From contig DCGS01000005.1 in the NCBI GenBank assembly GCA_002314645.1, positions 23,735-31,762 on the forward strand: a stretch of DNA of 8,028 nt, read 5' to 3'. Below, piece after piece: positions 1 through 5,052 of this stretch (the stretch's first letter is position 1; every line of letters starts with the position of its first letter). The notes beneath the pieces are model-generated. The model was not told where the DNA came from and did not search any database. It saw only the letters and a program-made list of their open reading frames with translations. This DNA is from Ruminococcaceae bacterium UBA1772 (GTDB lineage: Bacteria; Bacillota; Clostridia; Oscillospirales; Acutalibacteraceae). Both the position numbers and the translations under genes were made by a program.

Positions 1-1316
1 TAACCGACCCTACTGACCACGGCTACGGTTCAAAGGGCAAGCAGAAGCTAAAGGCAGGAAACATCTGGTACACTCCTCAGTCAGGCATTTGGGGTACTGT
101 TTGGATGGAAAGCATTTCAAAGGATGCAATAACAGATTTAACAATCATTCCAGATATAGATCAAAACCAGGTAAAAGTTACTGCTGTAACAACTTCAGAG
201 ACTTTAACAGCATCTGTATACGACCATACTAATCGCCTTGCTGAAGTAACACAGGAAAACGTTGATGGCAAAGTGGAACTCACCATTCCTCTTTCCGACT
301 ATGAGCTTTGGTCACCTGAAAACCCTAAGCTCTACACCCTTAAACTTCGTGCAAACAACGACTTTGTTACTTCATACTTTGGTATGCGTAAATTTGAAGT
401 TGGCAGAGACCAGAAAGGCATTCGCCGCCTCATGCTCAACAACAAGCCATACTTCCACACTGGCGTTCTTGACCAAGGCTACTGGTCAGACGGTAAGCTC
501 ACACCACCTTCAGACCAGGCCATGATAGATGACATTACAATGCTCAAAGACATGGGCTTCAACATGATTCGTAAGCACATTAAAATTGCGCCTCTTCGCT
601 GGTACTACCACTGCGACCGCCTTGGCATGCTCGTATGGCAAGATATGGTCAACGGTGGCGAAGAATACAACCCACTTGTAACAATGGTTCTTCCATTCCT
701 TGGACTAAACCTTAAAGACAACTTCTACAAAATTTTTGGAAGACAGAACATTGAAGGCCGCAAGGAATACATCCTTGAAGCAGAAAAAACTGTAAACCTT
801 CTTAAGAACTCTGTTTCCCTTGCAATGTGGGTTCCTTTCAACGAAGGTTGGGGTCAATTCGACTCAAACGAAATTACAAATATGATTAGACATCTTGATC
901 CAACTAGAACAATAGACAGCACATCTGGTTGGCATGATCAAAAGTCTGGTGACTTTGTATCTAAGCACATCTACTTCACTCCTATCTACGTTCCACGTGA
1001 CGACCGCTGCTACCTCCTTTCAGAATTCGGCGGCTTCTCAAAGCCTTCACTTGGCCACATGTACAGCCCAACTAAAATGTTCGGCTACAGAGTCTACACA
1101 ACTAAGAGAAAGCTTCAAAAAGCCCTCACAAAGCTCTACACAAAGAGCATAACAAAGAACATTCCAAAAGGACTCTCTGCCGCAGTCTACACTCAACTTT
1201 CTGACGTAGAAGAAGAAATAAACGGTCTCATTACCTACGACCGTAAACAAATAAAAGTTGACCCACAGCTCATGAGACAACTTAATAGTAATGTTAAAAA
1301 TGTATTGAATAAATAA
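1..1316 (+). CDS. Glycoside hydrolase family 2 protein (beta-galactosidase/beta-mannosidase-like), 5' end outside window
   Basis: This is a retaining exo-glycosidase of the GH2 clan, which removes terminal beta-linked sugars from oligosaccharides. The frame is open from base 3, so the ATG at 105 is internal (34 codons precede it, including GNIWYTPQSGIWGTVW, typical of the N-terminal sugar-binding domain). About 437 residues are visible. The order is the end of the jelly-roll domain, an Ig-like domain to roughly residue 125, then the TIM barrel, with the family signatures NNKPYFHTGV, DGKLTPPSD, GFNMIRKH and LGMLVWQDM. The acid/base Glu is in FNEGWG (codon 843-845) and the nucleophile Glu is in LLSEFGG (codon 1023-1025), so the catalytic pair is present. 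No signal peptide can be judged because the start is missing. The substrate cannot be told from sequence alone. It stands alone at this end and terminates at the shared hairpin just downstream. Confidence 0.93.
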   Translation, partial: TDPTDHGYGSKGKQKLKAGNIWYTPQSGIWGTVWMESISKDAITDLTIIPDIDQNQVKVTAVTTSETLTASVYDHTNRLAEVTQENVDGKVELTIPLSDYELWSPENPKLYTLKLRANNDFVTSYFGMRKFEVGRDQKGIRRLMLNNKPYFHTGVLDQGYWSDGKLTPPSDQAMIDDITMLKDMGFNMIRKHIKIAPLRWYYHCDRLGMLVWQDMVNGGEEYNPLVTMVLPFLGLNLKDNFYKIFGRQNIEGRKEYILEAEKTVNLLKNSVSLAMWVPFNEGWGQFDSNEITNMIRHLDPTRTIDSTSGWHDQKSGDFVSKHIYFTPIYVPRDDRCYLLSEFGGFSKPSLGHMYSPTKMFGYRVYTTKRKLQKALTKLYTKSITKNIPKGLSAAVYTQLSDVEEEINGLITYDRKQIKVDPQLMRQLNSNVKNVLNK

Positions 1317-1320
1317 TAAG

Positions 1321-1353
1321 AAAGCACTTGCAGTTATCCTGCAAGTGCTTTTT
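1321..1353. terminator. Bidirectional intrinsic terminator between convergent genes
   Basis: A perfect 13-bp stem (1321-1333 with 1339-1351) closes a 5-nt loop, TTATC. T residues follow on the plus strand, and the A-rich stretch just upstream gives a U-rich tail on the minus strand. It ends the glycosidase on the plus strand. On the minus strand it overlaps the last codons of the winged-helix-like gene, whose TAA stop codon (1334-1336) lies in the loop. Confidence 0.9.
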
Positions 1354-1603
1354 CTTCAAAATACTTAACACATTTCTCTGTAATTACACATGAAGCTCTA
1401 CGTTTACCCAAGTACTTCCCATTCCTTACAAATCCAAACCACTCAAGGTCTTCCATTACAGCCTCACCCTCAGCATCAGAACTTACAGGAATAAATACAG
1501 AAGCAACAATTCCTCCATTAATCAACTTCCCATGATCATATATTACTCGTAAACACTCAAGATCAAGCTTTGTAATTACATTATACGAACTAATATCTAT
1601 CAT
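1334..1603 (-). CDS. Small winged-helix-like protein, 89 aa, function unknown
   Basis: The start is placed at 1603 because GGGAG lies 8 nt upstream. The two Met codons further upstream (1645 and 1636) lie over or beyond a TATAAT box and have no good ribosome site. The product is short and soluble. Its pattern, LDLECLRVIYDHGKLINGG, then a short helix (EAVMEDLEWFGFV), then a basic turn and VITEKCVKYFEEKA, resembles the helix-helix-recognition-helix-wing order of compact winged helix proteins, with the 'L..L.W.GFV' segment typical of the recognition-helix region. That is a fold guess, not a family match. It appears to be monocistronic, with no partner gene. It could be a small transcription regulator or an uncharacterised phage-type DNA-binding protein. 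Confidence 0.72.
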   Translation of the reverse strand: MIDISSYNVITKLDLECLRVIYDHGKLINGGIVASVFIPVSSDAEGEAVMEDLEWFGFVRNGKYLGKRRASCVITEKCVKYFEEKALAG

Positions 1604-1622
1604 ATAATCAACTCCCAAATAA

Positions 1623-1628
1623 ATTATA
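1623..1628 (-). promoter_or_regulatory. Candidate -10 box for the winged-helix-like gene
   Basis: TATAAT on the minus strand lies only 6 nt before the GGGAG ribosome site. The best -35 at 17-bp spacing is poor (CAATAA), so the call rests mainly on the -10. If used, transcription would start at or right next to the ribosome site, giving a very short leader. Confidence 0.4.
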
Positions 1629-1807
1629 CGAAACATTACGTACAATTATTGGGACTAAAAAGAAGTTATCGACCGTTCATTACGAAAATCAAACCACTGA
1701 TTCCAACTTTGTTGCAAATAAAAAAATTCAATATAAACTAATTATTTGGAAGGCAAATTATTGACAAAGGCGGTTTACCACCACCCTACAACAAGGGAGG
1801 TGATAAG

Positions 1808-1897
1808 ATGACGTTTACATTTTCTATTAAAGATTATTCAATTAAAATTGAATTTTTGAAAATTGTTATTAAACGTAAAAATCGCCTCAGTCGGTAG
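1808..1897 (+). CDS. Micro-ORF, 29-residue basic peptide, function unknown
   Basis: The peptide begins MTFTFSIKDYSIKIEFLKIV and ends in a basic tail (IKRKNRLSR). The first part alternates hydrophobic and polar residues, as in a beta strand or amphipathic segment, and there is no clear transmembrane helix. Translation is strongly suggested by AAGGGAGGTGATA (1793-1805), almost the full anti-16S complement, with GGAGG 7 nt from the ATG. The TAG stop lies in the loop of a terminator hairpin, so the ORF and its terminator form a compact unit. It sits centrally inside the inverted-repeat unit. A TTGACA (1761-1766) lies upstream but has no -10 at proper spacing, so the promoter is unclear. I do not recognise the family. 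A short peptide with an excellent ribosome site and its own terminator recalls type I toxins, but those normally have a hydrophobic helix, which this lacks. Confidence 0.5.
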   Translation: MTFTFSIKDYSIKIEFLKIVIKRKNRLSR

Positions 1898-1912
1898 CTG
1901 AAGCGATTTTTA
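1877..1912 (+). terminator. Intrinsic terminator of the 29-codon ORF
   Basis: A 14-bp stem with one mismatch (1877-1890 with 1898-1911) closes a 7-nt loop holding the TAG stop codon. The stem base is A5/T5, so T residues end the 3' arm, and the sequence is potentially active on both strands. Confidence 0.8.
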
Positions 1913-2003
1913 TAAATATTATAAAATCCTAGGTAAACCGTTAAAATAGTTTGCCTTTCGTATTTAGTATATGCCATTAAATGGTAAATGTCAAATAAAA
2001 GAA

Positions 2004-2029
2004 AAACTCGCAACCTAAGTTACGAGTTT
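2004..2029 (-). terminator. Terminator of the tRNA-Thr gene
   Basis: On the minus strand an 11-bp stem (2019-2029 with 2004-2014, one G-T wobble, 4-nt loop) is followed by TTTCTTTT. It begins 1 nt after the encoded CCA of the tRNA, so the primary transcript has almost no trailer before the hairpin. Confidence 0.85.
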
Positions 2030-2030
2030 C

Positions 2031-2106
2031 TGGAGCTGATAACCGGATTCGAACCGGTGACCTCATCCTTACCAAGGATGTGCGCTACCGCCTGTGCCAT
2101 ATCAGC
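2031..2106 (-). tRNA. tRNA-Thr (anticodon GGT)
   Basis: The 76-nt cloverleaf is readable on the minus strand. The acceptor GCTGATA pairs with TATCAGC, and the D arm contains GGCGGTA. The anticodon stem CATCC/GGATG encloses the loop TTGGTAA, giving anticodon GGT. The T arm is ACCGG-TTCGAAT-CCGGT, the discriminator is T, and CCA is encoded. GGT reads ACC and ACT threonine codons. The D stem has one A-C mismatch (GCAC/GCGC), which does not disturb the overall fold. It is a single tRNA gene with its own promoter and terminator, not part of a cluster within this window. Confidence 0.97.
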
Positions 2107-2128
2107 ATATGAAATTTACAACTTCAAT

Positions 2129-2157
2129 ATAATAACATGAAGAAAGATAAAGTGCAA
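2129..2157 (-). promoter_or_regulatory. Promoter of tRNA-Thr
   Basis: On the minus strand TTGCAC (2152-2157) and TATTAT (2129-2134) are separated by exactly 17 bp. The predicted start is around 2122, leaving a leader of about 15 nt before the tRNA. The -35 box lies inside the downstream arm of the terminator hairpin of the DUF2442 gene. Confidence 0.75.
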
Positions 2158-2176
2158 CCGAAAAATTGGTTGCACT
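2151..2176 (-). terminator. Terminator of the DUF2442 gene
   Basis: A perfect 9-bp stem AGTGCAACC/GGTTGCACT (2168-2176 with 2151-2159 on the minus strand) closes an 8-nt A/T-rich loop and is followed by TTTATCTTT. It starts 6 nt past the stop codon of the DUF2442 gene and doubles as the site of the tRNA promoter's -35 box. Confidence 0.82.
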
Positions 2177-2182
2177 AAACTT

Positions 2183-2494
2183 TTATATTTCTTTATATTC
2201 CCCGTTTTCAAAATGTACCTTTTGGCCGTGCTCATATATACAGCAAGAGTCAAAATCAACTGTAGCATCAAGCCATGTTGGACAACCGTATTGAAGTTCT
2301 ACACTTCGAAAAACACTAAGATCTTTTATTTGTTGAAAAACCCCTTGAGTCAGTAAATGTTCAAAGTTATATATTCGTTCTTCTCCATCATTAAATTTAA
2401 AGTAAATATCATATCCATCTAATACTTTTAATTCCACAACAGACTTAACTTCAGAAAAATCATCAGCATAACATATTCCATCTATTATAACCAT
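2183..2494 (-). CDS. DUF2442 domain-containing protein, 103 aa
   Basis: The core VVELKVLDGYDIYFKFNDGEERIYNFEHLLTQGVFQQIKDLSVFRSV has the DUF2442 pattern: a beta hairpin with 'Y.I..KF.DGE...Y....LL..GVF..I.D...F..V', followed by 'PTWLDATVDFDSCCIYEHGQ'. A 15-residue N-terminal lead precedes the core. The start is supported by AAGGA 9 nt upstream, overlapping the stop of the preceding DUF4160 remnant, which is the usual tight coupling of this pair. DUF2442 proteins are small, cytosolic and of unproven function. They are often encoded beside a DUF4160 protein, and a toxin-antitoxin-like role has been suspected for such pairs; that is inference. Here the frame is intact and full length although the partner is broken. 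It is likely transcribed from the TTGACA/TATAAT promoter at 2640-2666. Confidence 0.86.
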   Translation of the reverse strand: MVIIDGICYADDFSEVKSVVELKVLDGYDIYFKFNDGEERIYNFEHLLTQGVFQQIKDLSVFRSVELQYGCPTWLDATVDFDSCCIYEHGQKVHFENGEYKEI

Positions 2495-2498
2495 ACGC

Positions 2499-2622
2499 TC
2501 ACTTCCTTAAAGGATCTATTTTTACCATCCAAATTAAATGCTGCGTCATATTCACCATAGCTTGCGTGAAAATGGGGTAAATTATGCTTACCAACTTTGC
2601 ACACTAAAATAACTATTTTGAA
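2499..2622 (-). pseudogene. DUF4160 protein gene, decayed (internal deletion, no start codon)
   Basis: Reading the minus strand from 2601 gives CKVGKHNLPHFHASYGEYDA followed by AFNLDG. This carries the hallmark DUF4160 'HN.PH.HA.YGEY.A' segment. At about 2521 the frame breaks. The next base register reads KIDPLRK then TGA (2499-2501), which is the usual C-terminal end of DUF4160 proteins (KIDPL). The middle of the protein (the W..LH..EL..NW region, some 35-40 codons) is therefore missing, with a frame change at the joint. The N-terminal roughly 20 residues and any ATG are also absent: the frame is closed by TAA at 2623-2625. The promoter and the stop-codon/ribosome-site junction with DUF2442 survive, so the decay is probably recent. 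Limits are approximate. Confidence 0.8.
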
Positions 2623-2639
2623 TTACCCTTAATTTGCAT

Positions 2640-2666
2640 ATTATACCAAATATTGCCATTTGTCAA
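2640..2666 (-). promoter_or_regulatory. Promoter of the DUF4160(remnant)-DUF2442 operon
   Basis: Both hexamers are perfect consensus on the minus strand: TTGACA (2661-2666) and TATAAT (2640-2645). The spacing is 15 bp, shorter than the 17-bp optimum. An alternative -35, TTGTTG three bases upstream, gives 18 bp. It lies 150 bp upstream of the DUF2442 start, the only intact gene it can serve. Confidence 0.62.
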
Positions 2667-2676
2667 CAAAAAGAAA

Positions 2677-2707
2677 TGAGTCAATGAGAACCGTCCCCAT
2701 TGACTCA
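2677..2707 (-). terminator. Terminator of the ior-paaK-ACT operon, with REP-like hairpin sequence
   Basis: A perfect 10-bp stem TGAGTCAATG/CATTGACTCA closes an 11-nt loop. It lies 6 nt after the ACT gene stop, and on the minus strand it is followed by TTTCTTTTTG. The loop side reads GGGACGGTTCTC on the minus strand, a sequence type I associate from memory with dispersed palindromic repeats in Clostridia; that part is not verified. Confidence 0.75.
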
Positions 2708-2713
2708 CTTTTA

Positions 2714-3133
2714 TTAGATATCAATTTCTGAGAGTGTCTTAAGGAATGCGTTCTTAAGGCACTTTTCAGCAAGTGCAATGTCGTCTACACGAAGAACTAC
2801 GTATGCGCCGAAGTCTTTGTGAGCTGTGAAAGCGTACATATACTCAAGGTTGATGTTCTCTGTGCCAAGAACGTCAAGGATCTTTGAAAGAGAGCCTGCT
2901 TCGTCTGACATTTCAACAGCAACTACTTCAGTAACAGAAACGATAGTTTCTTCTGAGAGTGCTTCCTTTGCTTTATCAGCGTCGTCTACTATTACGCGAA
3001 GAATACCGAAATCCTTTGTGTCAGCAATGCTCATTGCACGGAGGTTAACTCCTGTGTCTGCAAGGATCTTAACAATCTTGTTAAGAGCTGCAGGCTTGTT
3101 TTCAACGAAAACAGATAACTGCTTAATAGCCAT
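2714..3133 (-). CDS. Tandem ACT-domain protein, 139 aa
   Basis: Two ACT domains in tandem make up the whole protein. Domain 1 (about 1-66) begins IKQLSVFVENKPAALNKIVK and contains the ILADTGVNLRAMSIADTKDFGILRVIVDD-type helix-strand core. Domain 2 (about 70-139) carries VAVEMSDEAGSLSKILDVL and the YMYAFTAHKDFGAYVVLRV strand pair. ACT domains bind small ligands, usually amino acids, at the strand-helix turn (NKPAAL and DEAGSL here). No catalytic domain is attached, so the protein probably acts as a sensor or regulatory partner. The start is supported by AAGGAG 9 nt upstream, which overlaps the paaK stop; the gap between the genes is 12 nt. It is the last gene of the operon. Its regular association with PaaK and IorAB suggests it senses an aromatic amino acid, but the ligand is not visible in the sequence. 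Confidence 0.93.
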   Translation of the reverse strand: MAIKQLSVFVENKPAALNKIVKILADTGVNLRAMSIADTKDFGILRVIVDDADKAKEALSEETIVSVTEVVAVEMSDEAGSLSKILDVLGTENINLEYMYAFTAHKDFGAYVVLRVDDIALAEKCLKNAFLKTLSEIDI

Positions 3134-3145
3134 ATTTATTTCTCC

Positions 3146-4453
3146 TTAATCGTGTAATTTACGGTTGTCTATAACGCGGACAGCCTTACCCTCTGAACGA
3201 ACAACGCTCTTTGGAGGAAGAAGGTGTACCTTAGGTCCAATGCCAAGCATTGTACGCATTGCGCCTTCAAGAGCTCTTTCTCTTGCTTCAATGTCGCCTA
3301 CCTTGTCTGAGAACTGCTCAGGAGTAAGCTCAACATTAACGTCGAGTGTATCTGAGTTGTTAACACGGTCAACAATAATCTGATAGTTTGGTGTGTAGCC
3401 TTCGTTAAGAAGAACTGTCTCAATCTGTGATGGGAATACGTTTACGCCACGGATAATGAGCATGTCGTCTGAACGGCCCATTGGCTTTGACATTTTAACG
3501 TGTGTTCTACCACATGAGCACTTCTCTCTTGAAAGAACACAGATGTCACGTGTTCTGTAACGAAGAAGTGGGAAACCTTCCTTGTCAAGAGAAGTGAATA
3601 CAAGTTCACCCTTTGAACCTTCAGGAAGAACCTCTCCTGTTTCTGGATCAATGATTTCAGCGTAGAAGTGGTCTTCGTTAATGTGCATACCTGTCTGCTC
3701 TTCGCATTCGAAAGATACGCCAGGACCAGAAGTCTCTGTAAGGCCATAGATGTCGTATGCCTTAATGCCGAGACTCTTCTCAATGCCTCTTCTCATTTCT
3801 TCTGTCCAAGGCTCTGCACCGAAGATACCAGCCTTGAGCTTATTGTCTTCTGGCTTGTAACCCTTTTCAGCAAGAGTTTCGCCAATGTATGCAGCATATG
3901 ATGGAGTACAGCAAATGATTGTTGAACCAAGGTCCATCATGAACTGAATCTGTCTATCAGTGTTACCAGATGACATAGGAAGTGTAAGGCATCCTACCTT
4001 GTGTGAACCACCATTAAGACCAGGACCACCTGTGAAAAGACCGTAGCCGTAGCAAACCTGACATACGTCTTCGTTTGTACCACCAACAGCAACAATTGCA
4101 CGTGCGCAGCACTCTTCCCAAATGTCAATGTCGTTCTGTGTATAGAAAGCAACAACTCTCTTACCAGTTGTACCAGATGTTGACTGAATTCTTACGCAGT
4201 TCTTGATGTCCGTTCCAAGAAGTCCGTAAGGATAAGCGTCACGAAGGTCAGCTTTTGTTAAGAATGGAAGCTTCTTAATGTCGTCAACTGACTTAATGTC
4301 CTCTGGCTTTACGCCCTTTTCGTCCATAAGATTTCTGTAGTATTCTACATTCTCATAAACATGCTTTACTTGCTTTACAATTTTTTCATTCTGAATCTCG
4401 AGAATTTTTTCTCTAGACGCAGTCTCGATTTCTGGCTGATAATAGTTAGCCAT
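3146..4453 (-). CDS. paaK: Phenylacetate-CoA ligase family protein (AMP-forming arylacetate-CoA ligase), 435 aa
   Basis: This enzyme activates phenylacetate or a related aryl acid (e.g. indoleacetate) with ATP and CoA to give arylacetyl-CoA, AMP and PPi. Features of the PaaK branch of the ANL superfamily, in order: phosphate-binding loop STSGTTGKRV (91-100); YGYGLFTGGPG (about 136-146); adenine-site YGLTETSGPG (236-245); RYRTRD (298-303); CSCGRTH (312-318), possibly a structural metal site; and hinge/lid GRSDDMLIIRGVNVFP (326-341), followed by the compact C-terminal lid. The length matches the family at about 430-440 residues. I choose the ATG at 4453, which has AAGGA 10 nt upstream. The GTG three codons earlier lies against that ribosome site. 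It follows iorB after 25 nt. It could run in reverse to conserve energy, but AMP formation favours acid activation. The exact aryl substrate is not determined. Confidence 0.94.
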   Translation of the reverse strand: MANYYQPEIETASREKILEIQNEKIVKQVKHVYENVEYYRNLMDEKGVKPEDIKSVDDIKKLPFLTKADLRDAYPYGLLGTDIKNCVRIQSTSGTTGKRVVAFYTQNDIDIWEECCARAIVAVGGTNEDVCQVCYGYGLFTGGPGLNGGSHKVGCLTLPMSSGNTDRQIQFMMDLGSTIICCTPSYAAYIGETLAEKGYKPEDNKLKAGIFGAEPWTEEMRRGIEKSLGIKAYDIYGLTETSGPGVSFECEEQTGMHINEDHFYAEIIDPETGEVLPEGSKGELVFTSLDKEGFPLLRYRTRDICVLSREKCSCGRTHVKMSKPMGRSDDMLIIRGVNVFPSQIETVLLNEGYTPNYQIIVDRVNNSDTLDVNVELTPEQFSDKVGDIEARERALEGAMRTMLGIGPKVHLLPPKSVVRSEGKAVRVIDNRKLHD

Positions 4454-4478
4454 TAAAATCACTTCCTTTTATTCTGGA

Positions 4479-5051
4479 TTAATAATTATATCCTATTTCA
4501 AAAGCCTTCTTGTTGAGTTCAACAAACTGTGGCTTAACAGTCTTTTCAATTGCAGCAATCCACTTTTCGTATGGAATGTCAAAGTACTTAGCAACTCGAG
4601 CCATGAGTACAATGTTAACTGCCTTTGCACTACCTGCCTCTGTTGCAAGTGAAAGTGCATCTATTCCATCTACAAACACGCCTTTTGACTTAAGTTCGTC
4701 TACAACAGCGTTTGGATATTCTGCTGCGCCTGTAACAACAGGCATTGGATCTATTTCCTGAAGGTTAACAATAATTTTTCCGTCCTTCTTTAGACAAGCA
4801 GCATGACGAGCAGCTTCAAGCTTTTCAAATGAAACTATAAAGTCTGCTTCACCCTCTGAAATTACAGGTGAATAAACCTTGTCTCCAAAACGAACGTATG
4901 TAACAACGGAACCGCCACGCTGGCTCATACCGTGTACTTCAGATACTTTTACGTCGTAGCCTTCTGAAACAAGAAGTGTACCAAGAAGCTTACTTGCAAG
5001 GAGACTTCCCTGTCCACCAACGCCGACAATCATTATGTTCTTTGTTTCCAT
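4479..5051 (-). CDS. iorB: Indolepyruvate:ferredoxin oxidoreductase, beta subunit (gamma-domain type), 190 aa
   Basis: This is the small subunit of the IorAB complex and corresponds to the gamma domain of 2-oxoacid:ferredoxin oxidoreductases. Motifs are IMIVGVGGQGSLLASKLL (GVGGQG at 10-15) and SEVHGMSQRGGSVVTYVRFG (from residue 37), both diagnostic of the family, followed by SPVISEGEADFIVSFE. The length of about 190 residues is normal. The start at 5051 is chosen because GGAGGG lies 8 nt upstream inside the end of iorA. The next in-frame start (5078) lies within the iorA coding end and would overlap it. The two genes are separated by one base, indicating translational coupling and equal stoichiometry. 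It needs IorA for activity, since IorA carries TPP and the iron-sulfur clusters. Confidence 0.95.
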   Translation of the reverse strand: METKNIMIVGVGGQGSLLASKLLGTLLVSEGYDVKVSEVHGMSQRGGSVVTYVRFGDKVYSPVISEGEADFIVSFEKLEAARHAACLKKDGKIIVNLQEIDPMPVVTGAAEYPNAVVDELKSKGVFVDGIDALSLATEAGSAKAVNIVLMARVAKYFDIPYEKWIAAIEKTVKPQFVELNKKAFEIGYNY

Positions 5052-5052
5052 T

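Larger units (their letters stand above)
1750..1957. repeat. 208-bp unit bounded by two-block imperfect inverted repeats (MITE-like candidate)
   Basis: The left arm has AAGGCAAATTATT (1750-1762) and CGGTTTACC (1771-1779). The right arm is their inverse, GGTAAACCG (1932-1940) and AATAGTTTGCCTT (1945-1957). The outer block matches at 12 of 13 positions and the inner block at 9 of 9, with spacers of 8 and 4 nt. TATTT flanks both sides (1743-1747 and 1961-1965), which could be a 5-bp target duplication or chance in A+T-rich DNA. Inside are a 29-codon ORF with a strong ribosome site and a terminator hairpin. There is no transposase. The element identity is inference; the inverted repeats are directly visible. 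Confidence 0.55.

Noticed and set aside
105..107. ATG at 105 as the start of the glycosidase
   Set aside because: The frame is open to the window edge and the 34 codons before it encode recognisable GH2 sugar-binding domain sequence, so it is an internal Met.
1646..1749. Possible gene or RNA in the A+T-rich stretch left of the inverted repeat
   Set aside because: No open frame with a ribosome site, no strong hairpin, and no recognisable motif on either strand. A weak TTGCAA/TAAACT pair (1712-1739) is not convincing.
1761..1792. TTGACA (1761-1766) with TACAAC (1787-1792) as the promoter of the micro-ORF
   Set aside because: The spacing is 20 bp and the -10 is poor, so it is not reported as a promoter.
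2107..2182. T-box or riboswitch near the tRNA
   Set aside because: The structure is fully explained by the DUF2442 terminator and the tRNA promoter. No T-box core or specifier loop is present.
2826..3149. 107-codon plus-strand open frame over the ACT gene
   Set aside because: Low-complexity Ser/Thr/Arg composition, as expected from the complement of a real gene, with no ribosome site. The same applies to the other opposite-strand frames over paaK, iorB and iorA.
4454..4462. GTG at 4462 as the paaK start
   Set aside because: It is only about 1 nt from the AAGGA ribosome site, whereas the ATG at 4453 is correctly spaced.
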